From JOPF133 sp052144935 (GTDB taxonomy: Bacteria > Acidobacteriota > Terriglobia > Bryobacterales > Bryobacteraceae): DNA of 64,000 bases. Each line of letters starts with the position of its first letter. Position 1 is the first letter of the stretch. A program made the position numbers and the translations under genes. The notes beneath the pieces are model-generated. The model searched no databases. It had not been told where the DNA came from and worked only from the letters and a program-made list of their open reading frames with translations. Location: assembly GCA_052144935.1 (NCBI GenBank), contig JBKQPR010000362.1:1-64000 (forward strand). Reading direction: 5' to 3'. Positions 8,779 to 15,255 of the stretch are shown one piece after another.

Positions 8779-9717
8779 ATGCTGCGCCTGTTGGTGCTCT
8801 GTGCCGTCCTGCTTCCCGCCCGCGCGGCCGATGTGAAGCTGGCGCAAACGGGCGACCGCATCGATATTCAAATCGCCGGCCACCCCTTCACCGCGTTCTT
8901 CACCGGCCCGGACACCCCCAAGCCTTACCTGCACCCCCTGCGTTCGGCCAGCGGCAAGATCGTCACGCGGAGCTTCCCCATGGAGAATCTCCCCGGAGAA
9001 TCCACCTCCGACCAGCACCACCGCGGCGTCTGGCTGGGCTTCAAGCTGGTCAACGGATTCAATTTCTGGGAGAACGAATTCTCCTACCACGACCCCAAGG
9101 CCGGCAAAGTGGTCACCCAGTCCATCGGCGAGATCCAAAGCGGCTCCGATGCCGGCAGCCTCCGCGCCATCTTCCGCTGGCTCTCCCCGTCCGGCCAGCC
9201 CATTCTGGAAGAGACCCGCGGCATGGTTTTCCGCGGCGATGCCGCGTCCCGCACCATCGACGTCCGGATCGCCCTCCAAGCCCTCACCGCCGCCACCTTC
9301 GGCGACGCCAAGGACGGCGCCTTCTGCGTCCGCCTGGCCGAGCCGCTCATCGAGAAGAACGGCGGGACCCTGGTCAATTCCGCCGGCGGCCGGAAGATGG
9401 CCCAGACATGGGGCCAGCCCGCTTCATGGGTGGACTACAGTGGCACGCTGGACGGCGAAAAGCTGGGCATCGCCCTGTTCGAGCACCCTTCCAGTTTCCA
9501 CCACCCCTCGCGCTGGCACGTCCGCGATTACGGCCTTCTGGCCGTCAACCCCTTCGGCGCGAATGCCTTCGACAAGCAGCTCCGCGACGCCACCTTCACC
9601 CTGCCCGAAGGCCAATCCATCCGCCTCCGGTACCGCATCGTGGTCCATCCGGCGATGGACCCGGCCCAGATCGAAAATCTCTACCGCCAGTTCGCCGGCC
9701 TCGATCCCCACCCGTAG
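8779..9717 (+). CDS. Exported DUF6807 (PmoA-type) family protein
   Basis: 312 aa with a signal peptide (MLRLLVLCAVLLPARA). It matches the DUF6807 family, formerly annotated PmoA after a misassigned methane-oxygenase name, through PKPYLHPLRSASGKIVTRSF, DQHHRGVWLGFKLVNGFNFW, HHPSRWHVRDYGLLAVNPFG and the closing RLRYRIVVH. Family members are found beside GFO/IDH oxidoreductases and glycosidases in Acidobacteria and Planctomycetes, and a role in carbohydrate breakdown is suspected but unproven. The conserved His-His pair in DQHHRG may bind metal (inference). A GATAAT hexamer at 8767-8772 lies 6 nt before the ATG, suggesting a very short leader. Confidence 0.85.
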   Translation: MLRLLVLCAVLLPARAADVKLAQTGDRIDIQIAGHPFTAFFTGPDTPKPYLHPLRSASGKIVTRSFPMENLPGESTSDQHHRGVWLGFKLVNGFNFWENEFSYHDPKAGKVVTQSIGEIQSGSDAGSLRAIFRWLSPSGQPILEETRGMVFRGDAASRTIDVRIALQALTAATFGDAKDGAFCVRLAEPLIEKNGGTLVNSAGGRKMAQTWGQPASWVDYSGTLDGEKLGIALFEHPSSFHHPSRWHVRDYGLLAVNPFGANAFDKQLRDATFTLPEGQSIRLRYRIVVHPAMDPAQIENLYRQFAGLDPHP

Positions 9718-9763
9718 CGCCCCGTCCGCTATACTGCCCACAGAGAAGTAAATCAGTCCTTCT

Positions 9764-10069
9764 ATGACCGTCACTGTCAAAACCAAAACCAGCACCATCA
9801 CTCTGCCGGCTGCGGTCCGGCAGCGGGCCGGCTTTAAGGCGGGGGATGTGTTGGAGTTCAAGGCGGCCGGCGGTGTGGTCACCATCGTTCCCAAATTGCC
9901 TACCGCGGACGACGAGTATACCCCGGAGCAGCGGGCCCTCGTCGACGCACGGCTGGCCGAAGCCCTCAAAGGCCCACACCACGGCCCGTTTGAAACCGCC
10001 GGCGAAGCCATCAAATTCCTCCGAAAAGAGATCAAGAATCGGAAGACCGCTAAACGCAAGACAACCTGA
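9764..10069 (+). CDS. AbrB/MazE-fold antitoxin
   Basis: 101 aa. Residues 1-48 form a SpoVT/AbrB swapped-hairpin domain (TITLPAAVRQRAGFKAGDVLEF, GGVVTIVPK), a DNA-binding fold. Residues 50-101 are charged and helical (PEQRALVDARLAEAL, EAIKFLRKEIKNRK), as expected for the toxin-wrapping tail of an antitoxin. The stop is 3 nt before the next gene, which encodes a RelE/ParE-type toxin, so this is a standard type II pair with the antitoxin first and likely autorepression through the AbrB domain. Confidence 0.85.
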   Translation: MTVTVKTKTSTITLPAAVRQRAGFKAGDVLEFKAAGGVVTIVPKLPTADDEYTPEQRALVDARLAEALKGPHHGPFETAGEAIKFLRKEIKNRKTAKRKTT

Positions 10070-10072
10070 GCC

Positions 10073-10684
10073 ATGAAGGTTGCCTTATCCGATCGCGCCA
10101 TTGAAGCCCTCAAGGACGCTCCGCGGAACGTCCAGCGGGCTTTTGAAAAGCAGTTGCGTTTCCTGGCGGACAACCTACAGCACCCCTCGCTCCGCGCCAA
10201 AAAGTACAACGAAGCCGCAGACATCTGGCAGGCCCGCGTCAACAAGGCTTGGCGTTTTTACTTCAAGATCGAAGATGACACCTACCACGTTGAGGATGTG
10301 GTCCCCCACCCAAGTAGCCCTCGGGTGCCCAGACACCGAGCGGCCTCCTACAGCAACCGCCGCAGCTTCACCCTCACCGTCACCACTTCCGTCCCTCTCT
10401 CGATCAGAAGCGTCCGCTCCGCCCCCTCCTCCATCAACATCTCCCCCACCCGCCCGGCCGAGATCAAATCCACCGCCGTGTGGTCCACCGCCAGCAGCAC
10501 ATCGCCTTCCCTAACCCCCGCCTCGGCCGCCGGAGTTCCCGGTACCACCAGAAAGATCTTCAGCCCTCGTTGCCCCGGCGCGTCCTTGTATACCCGCATC
10601 CCGCTGGCATCGAACCGCGAAGGCTCCCGGTACGCCGCGTTCGGCTCCAGAATCAGCCGCGCGGGGCTCCGCTCCCGGCCATAG
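10073..10684 (+). CDS. RelE/ParE-fold toxin, reading frame extended by a 3' frameshift
   Basis: Residues 1-83 have the RelE/ParE layout: DRAIEALKDAPRNVQRAFEK, then LRAKKYNEAADIWQARVNKAWRFYFKIEDDTYHVEDVVPHP. Homologous toxins are about 80-90 aa and end soon after this strand. Here one missing C near 10303-10310 hides the expected PHPK-stop (TAG at 10315-10317), so the frame runs on for 120 residues to 10684, entirely antisense to the aspartyl protease gene. The extension is Ser/Arg/Pro-rich and looks like shadow sequence. Either the toxin gained a nonsense tail by mutation, which could inactivate it, or the read lacks a base. Function when intact: mRNA interferase or gyrase inhibitor, not distinguishable here. 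Confidence 0.75.
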   Translation: MKVALSDRAIEALKDAPRNVQRAFEKQLRFLADNLQHPSLRAKKYNEAADIWQARVNKAWRFYFKIEDDTYHVEDVVPHPSSPRVPRHRAASYSNRRSFTLTVTTSVPLSIRSVRSAPSSINISPTRPAEIKSTAVWSTASSTSPSLTPASAAGVPGTTRKIFSPRCPGASLYTRIPLASNREGSRYAAFGSRISRAGLRSRP

Positions 10685-11583
10685 TCGAAGAACAGCCGGA
10701 ACCGCCGCAGAAACTCCACTCCGATCATGCCATCCGGTTCCGCCGTCCCTCCAAACCCCCGCGACGGAAACCGCCGGATCACCGCCTGATCCACTCCGAA
10801 GGGGCCCACCGCGAAGCGTGCAATCCGCGCCGCGCTCAGCTCCATGCTGTCCGCCACCCATCGCAAATTCCGCTCCGCCAGGCGCGTCCTTTCCACGAAG
10901 CTGCTGCTCAGGTACACGATGCCGCCCGCCGCCCCCGTGTCCACCACGAAGCGGCCGCGGACCTCGTCTCCCGGGTTGCCCTCGGGACCCAGCAACAGGC
11001 GCGCCTCGGCCAGCGGATTGGTGTCGACGATCGACAGCGGAATGGCCTCCCCCGGACCGCCATATCGAAAGCTCTGCGCGTCATGGAGCCGCACGGCCGG
11101 GGTCTCGTAGTCCAACTCGGTCACCCACTGGCGGAAGTTGGCGAGCGCCACGATTCCGTCTTTGCCCAGCGGCGTGGGCTTGATCACCAATTCCTGCCGC
11201 TCGAGCCGCAGCCCCGGAAGATCCACGGTCACTTGCGCGCGCCCATCCGGCGCCATCCGCCCCTGCGCCACTCCCGCACTCTGTCCCGTCCGCTCGGCGC
11301 GCACCCCGATCGCTACGGCCTTCCCGGCATCGATGAAATACAGCGCCGCTCCGCCGCCCGAATCCAGTTCGCACCACAGCACGGGCGACCCGTTGATTCG
11401 CGCCGGAATCCAGATCTGATGGAAGTCGTTGAGCATGGCCGGCAGTGGGGTGCCGCTTGGGGTGCCCTCTGGGGTGCCCCTTGGGCCCGGCCCGCCCGCC
11501 GCCTGGAACGCCCGCGCGGCTGGCGTCGCCGGGCCCAGAAGGCACCCCGCCGCCAGCACACCGCGCCGCGTCCAGCTCCTCAT
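10348..11583 (-). CDS. Exported retropepsin-like aspartyl protease with C-terminal PDZ domain
   Basis: 411 aa starting at ATG 11583, which overlaps the rlmN stop by 4 nt (ATGA), implying translational coupling. A twin-arginine-like signal (RRGVLAAGCLLGPATPAARA) is followed by a Pro/Thr-rich linker encoded by a 12-bp repeat. Two aspartyl half-domains each carry a DSG/DTG triad (CELDSGGGAAL at about 75; FVVDTGAAGG at about 222), and a C-terminal PDZ domain (about 325-405: PGTPAAEAGVREGDVLLAVD) follows. The fold resembles the Aspartyl protease_2/gag-asp family common in Acidobacteria. Probably periplasmic; substrate unknown. The 3' end is overlapped by the extended toxin frame on the other strand. 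Confidence 0.88.
   Translation of the reverse strand: MRSWTRRGVLAAGCLLGPATPAARAFQAAGGPGPRGTPEGTPSGTPLPAMLNDFHQIWIPARINGSPVLWCELDSGGGAALYFIDAGKAVAIGVRAERTGQSAGVAQGRMAPDGRAQVTVDLPGLRLERQELVIKPTPLGKDGIVALANFRQWVTELDYETPAVRLHDAQSFRYGGPGEAIPLSIVDTNPLAEARLLLGPEGNPGDEVRGRFVVDTGAAGGIVYLSSSFVERTRLAERNLRWVADSMELSAARIARFAVGPFGVDQAVIRRFPSRGFGGTAEPDGMIGVEFLRRFRLFFDYGRERSPARLILEPNAAYREPSRFDASGMRVYKDAPGQRGLKIFLVVPGTPAAEAGVREGDVLLAVDHTAVDLISAGRVGEMLMEEGAERTLLIERGTEVVTVRVKLRRLL
11447..11482. repeat. 12-bp in-frame minisatellite (3 units)
   Basis: Three tandem copies of GGGGTGCCnnnT (11447-11458, 11459-11470, 11471-11482) encode repeated G-T-P-x on the minus strand within the protease linker just after the signal peptide. 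Being a multiple of 3, length changes keep the frame. Confidence 0.8.
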
Positions 11584-12619
11584 GCCACGCTGCGCTTCAA
11601 TTGGCCGCATGCCGCGTAGATATCGAGCCCGCGCGGCTTGCGCACAAAACACGCCATCGACCGCCGCACGATCTCCTGGAAGCTCGCGACCCGCTCCGCC
11701 GCCGGGGTTCGGTACGGAATCTCCGGCCCCGGATTCAGGGCGATCAGGTTGACCTTGGCGTTCAAATGCGCCAGCAGTTTCACCACCCGCCGCGCATCCG
11801 CATCGCTGTCGTTCACACCCCCCAGCAGCACGTACTCGAAGGTCAGCTTTTCCCACGGCCGCAGGGGATACCGCCGGCAGGCCTCCAGCAGGTCTTTCAG
11901 GTGATACTTCCGCGTGATGGGCATCAATTCTCGCCGCATCTCCTCGGTGGAAGCGTTCAGAGAGATCGCCAGCCGGGGCCGCACGGTCTCGCGCCCCAGT
12001 TCGTCGATCTTGGGAACGATGCCCGCCGTGGAAATCGTGATCCGCCGCGGCGAAAGCCCAAACCCCGTCGGGTCCAGCAGGATGCGCGTGGCCTTCACCA
12101 CGTTGGCCAGGTTCAGCAGAGGCTCGCCCTGCCCCATCATCACGATGTTCAGGCGGCCGCCATCGCGCCCTCTGGGCCCACCGAGGCCGTTCTCGCGCGC
12201 CACCAGCAGCACCTGCCCCACGATCTCGCCGCCGTCAGGCTGCGCTCCAGCCCCAGGAGCGCCGTCATGCAGAACTTGCAATCCACCGGGCATCCCACCT
12301 GGCTGGAGATGCAGATGGTATCCCGTTCCCCTTCCGGCATGAGGACCGTTTCGACCGTGCGCCCATCCTCCAGCCGCAGGAGATATCGCCGCGTGCCGTC
12401 GGCCGATTGGTAGACCCGCTCCACTTCCGGAAGCCCCACCGGATGCCGCGCCGCCAGCTCCGCTCTTAGCCCGGCCGGCAAATTCGAGATCTGCACCAGC
12501 TCGGCCGCCTGGCGGCCATAGATCCCCTCGTAAAGTTGCCGGACGCGGTACCCTGGCTGCGCAGGCCCGATCGCCTCCCGCAACTCCTTCAGATCCATCC
12601 CCACCAAAGGTTCCGCCAT
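11580..12619 (-). CDS. rlmN: RlmN, 23S rRNA/tRNA adenine-C2 methyltransferase, with a one-base frameshift in this sequence
   Basis: Radical-SAM enzyme making 2-methyladenosine at A2503 of 23S rRNA and A37 of some tRNAs. The N-terminal frame (12619 to about 12231) gives the accessory domain and radical-SAM motif GCPVDCKFCMTALLGLERSL (CxxxCxxC). The C-terminal frame gives EIVGQVLLVARENG, NIVMMGQGEPLLN, ITISTAGIVPKI, LAISLNA and the second catalytic cysteine in IYAACGQLK. They join if one G is restored near 12229-12232 (minus CTGACGGCG-GCGAG to CTGACGGCGGGCGAG, giving LTAGEIVGQ), for about 346 aa, the normal length. Everything else is intact, so a sequencing error is the likeliest explanation. 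Its stop overlaps the start of the protease gene. Confidence 0.88.
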
Positions 12620-12659
12620 CCGACTACCAGTCTAACAATGTGCCCTTCCTACCGCGGGG

Positions 12660-12802
12660 GAGTGCCTGCACGCACTTTTCAGGCCCTTCCAACCGCGGGT
12701 TGTGCCTGAACCCACTTTTCAGGCCTTCCAACCGGGTTGTGCCCGAACCCACTTTTCAGGCACTTCCTACGGGGGGTAATGCCTGAACGCACTTTTCAGG
12801 CG
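12660..12802. repeat. Four tandem hairpin units, TGCCTGAA...TTTTCAGGC
   Basis: Four copies at about 12662-12684, 12702-12724, 12739-12761 and 12779-12801, spaced about 40 nt. Each contains a small inverted repeat GCCTGAAC-GCAC-TTTTCAGGC with variation in the loop side, separated by CTTCCWACCGCGGG-like spacers. They fill most of the gap between the VWFA-like gene stop and the rlmN start, both minus strand. Confidence 0.85.
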
Positions 12803-12806
12803 CTTT

Positions 12807-14099
12807 CTACCGCGGCGCCCGGTGCTCGATCTCATCGATGGCCTTGGCGAACTCGGCCGGCGTGTAGATGGTGAAGGTCTTGCCCTTCAGCCGCCGCACG
12901 GTCTGATCGATGCTGTCGGGCGCCTCCCCAGGGAAGACGAAGGAGCCCGGAGGACGAGAGGCCCCCTTTGAAGCGCGCCGCGTGTCGTCGGCCTGCGGGC
13001 GCTGTTCGGTGGCGGATCTGGACGGCCAGCTCGGCCGGTATCGCAGGTAGAAGAACCGCGGCGCCGGCGCGGCGGCCGGACCTGGAAACCCCGCCGGCAT
13101 TCTTACGGAAATCCCCGACGGGAGCCCCAGAAAGACCACCGCATCGGAAGGCGGCGCCGCATGAATCTCCCGGTTCACCAGGTCCGCCAGCAGATCCCAG
13201 GAACCGGCCGGGTTCTGCAGGACGTGATAATCCACCGACCACTGTTGCAATTCGTCGCCGGCATGTTCGATGCGGCCGATGCCATCCAGGGTGAAACCTT
13301 CCTGGCGAAACAGCTCCTTTTGCTGGTTCGGGTTGAACACCACCAGCCGCACGGAAGCCGCCGGCAGCCTTTCGAGCAGCGACGCCAGAATGCCCACCAG
13401 CGTGACCCATCGGCTGGCTAGCGGGCCGGTGTTGTTCACCGGAGGCCGCGGGCCCGCAGCCGGACCCGGACGGTTAGGTCCTGCGATGCGAGCCGGGTTG
13501 AGGAGTGCGGCATTCATCAGCACCGTGATGGGTCCCGCGAAGCGGTCGCGATCGGCGCCCGCATCCGGGCGCTCATCCGGCTGGGAGCGCCACGACAAGT
13601 CGCCCACCGTGCCGGGCGGCATCATGACTTCGGTGGAGCGATCGTTTCTGGCCAGCCGGGCGTCCAAGGTCCATTCCTTTTGGCAGACCCGGCCGCTCTC
13701 GTCCTGTAAGCTCCACTTCACGTCGTAGCGCCCCTCGCCCAGCAGAAATGCGCCGGTGGTTCGCCCGACGGCATCGGGCGGGGCAGACGCCGGAATATCG
13801 ATCGAGTCCGCGAAATAGACCGGCCGGCGGCGCCCGCCCAGCGGGGTTACCCGGAACACCAGGTACCAATGGCGCCCGCCCGCGCGATCCGGATTCAGGG
13901 GCGCCCGCAACCGGTATCCGGTTTGAAACCGAAAGCTGAAGTTCAGGGCCGGCTTGAGGATCTCGACCGTGCAGGGCAACACCGTGTGGGCCTGGCTGCC
14001 GTCCAGTTCCCTCACCGCCCGCGGCAACTGCGCCGGGTCCGTGATCTTTTGCGCGAAGGTAACCCCCGCCAACAGCAGGGCCATAGCTACGCACCGCAT
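12807..14099 (-). CDS. Exported VWFA-related acidobacterial protein
   Basis: 430 aa from ATG 14099, chosen because it begins a signal peptide (MRCVAMALLLAGVTFAQ); the frame is open 17 codons further upstream. Residues about 30-150 resemble the beta-rich domain of VWFA-related acidobacterial proteins (LNFSFRFQTGYRLRAPL, WYLVFRVTPLGG). A central region holds a degenerate Rossmann-like section (GPITVLMNAALLNP, RWVTLVGILASLLERLPAASVRLVVFNPNQ) in which I do not see an intact MIDAS DxSxS. The C-terminus (GKTFTIYTPAEFAKAIDEI) resembles the last helix of the VWA fold. Function unknown, probably a periplasmic or surface binding protein. Confidence 0.75.
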   Translation of the reverse strand: MRCVAMALLLAGVTFAQKITDPAQLPRAVRELDGSQAHTVLPCTVEILKPALNFSFRFQTGYRLRAPLNPDRAGGRHWYLVFRVTPLGGRRRPVYFADSIDIPASAPPDAVGRTTGAFLLGEGRYDVKWSLQDESGRVCQKEWTLDARLARNDRSTEVMMPPGTVGDLSWRSQPDERPDAGADRDRFAGPITVLMNAALLNPARIAGPNRPGPAAGPRPPVNNTGPLASRWVTLVGILASLLERLPAASVRLVVFNPNQQKELFRQEGFTLDGIGRIEHAGDELQQWSVDYHVLQNPAGSWDLLADLVNREIHAAPPSDAVVFLGLPSGISVRMPAGFPGPAAAPAPRFFYLRYRPSWPSRSATEQRPQADDTRRASKGASRPPGSFVFPGEAPDSIDQTVRRLKGKTFTIYTPAEFAKAIDEIEHRAPR

Positions 14100-15021
14100 A
14101 GAGTAAGTATCTCTAATTCCCATTCGTGCGCAGCCCGCACCCGGAAGCATTGCGTGACAAGTACTCTACACTGTGAAGTCCTGGCCGGCTCGGCCGCACA
14201 GCCCGCCCCCGGCTTGTGGCTGATGGCGGCGGTGAGCGGAGCCCCTCCGCCGGCCTCCGCGCCACCTCGCCCCGTTTCAATCGGGTTCGATTTCCCAGCG
14301 TGGCAGCGGTATGACCGGTATTAACAAGTGCCATCTTTAACGATTCGCTTCGGCAGCGCAGCCCGGCGTTAGGGGCTGGTGTCGGAGCGGGCATCGAGAG
14401 TCGATCCCGAACGGCCCGTCTTTGTTGGCGCGGCATCTACAAAATCATCCGGCGGTCCACCAAGCACGTCGTCAAGCAGCGGCGGCCAGGGCTTCACCAA
14501 AGCCACGGTCCAACGCTACGCCTACAGATCGAGGAGCGCGGACTGGCCGCCGCCACCATCAACGTCCGGCTTACCGCGGTGCGCCGCCTGGCCGCCGCGG
14601 CCACCGATGACGGGCTGCTCCCGCTTTTTCAGCGCCGAGAGGGACTGGTGAAGCCGCCCGGCGATTCGGCTCCAATCCCAGCGGTTTCTTCGAGGCGGGG
14701 CTGATTTTCTCGCGGACCGAGTCTGGACGTGGCCCGCGCAGGGCAGCCCGGCCCCTTCGGACCGTCCTAGACTGTATCGGGACTGTATCGGGGCGCCGTC
14801 AACGACCTCGACACACAATTCGACGCGCTAATCGAAAGCGCTGTACCGCTCAAAAAGGCCTGCTAAAACTCGATACTTTCGTCCGGATCACATCCGAATA
14901 AGATGGCTAGTAGGGTGATATCACCCAATCCCGCGCCGCCGCGTTTCCAAGCTGCTGATAACACGGGCTCGGATTTTGGAAGACCGGGTGCACTAAGGAA
15001 GCCGTCCGAGGGCGCCAATCT
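14100..15021. other. Intergenic region with recombinase remnant, otherwise unassigned
   Basis: About 920 nt between two genes. Apart from the integrase remnant it holds only short open stretches, the most protein-like being a reading ending VNDLDTQFDALIESAVPLKK at about 14863 (+), which I cannot assign. No terminator or tRNA was recognised. Confidence 0.5.
14480..14626 (+). pseudogene. Tyrosine recombinase (phage-type integrase) core-binding domain remnant
   Basis: The reading FTKATVQRYAY (14490-14523) continues after a frameshift as LQIEERGLAAATINVRLTAV and RRLAAAATDDGLLP. This matches the N-terminal SAM-like core-binding domain of XerC/D-type integrases, where a long helix is followed by INVRLxAVRxLAxEAxDxGLL. 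The catalytic R-H-R-Y domain is absent downstream. It marks an old mobile-element insertion about 3.3 kb from the Septu-like genes. Confidence 0.6.
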
Positions 15022-15255
15022 ATGTTTCGATTCGATCAGTTGATCCGCCGTGACATGATTATCCGCGATGTAAAACAAAGCCATCCCGATACCGTTCCGA
15101 TTTTCGAGCAGTTCCACTATCGCTCTTCGTGCGACGACTGCGATATCGAAACCGTGGCGCGCAAGAACGGACTGGACGTCCGCGACGTGGTGGATGCCCT
15201 GAACGGCGCCGCTTTCGGACCAAAGAAAGATCGCGAAGAACATGCTAGCAACTAA
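15022..15255 (+). CDS. DUF1858-like small protein
   Basis: 77 aa; an internal ATG at 15055 (MIIRDVKQSHPDTVPIFEQF) could be the true start. It fits the DUF1858 pattern: an initial beta/helix phrase about a period of pathogen-like repeat, then CDDCDIETVARKNGLDVRDV with the paired cysteines at the position seen in DUF1858 (GxxCxxC...A...G.D...L). These helical modules accompany Fe-S/hybrid-cluster and ScdA-type proteins, but their function is poorly defined. Its 3' end overlaps the next gene by 14 nt, so it is co-translated with the acyl-CoA synthetase/acetyltransferase. Confidence 0.65.
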   Translation: MFRFDQLIRRDMIIRDVKQSHPDTVPIFEQFHYRSSCDDCDIETVARKNGLDVRDVVDALNGAAFGPKKDREEHASN

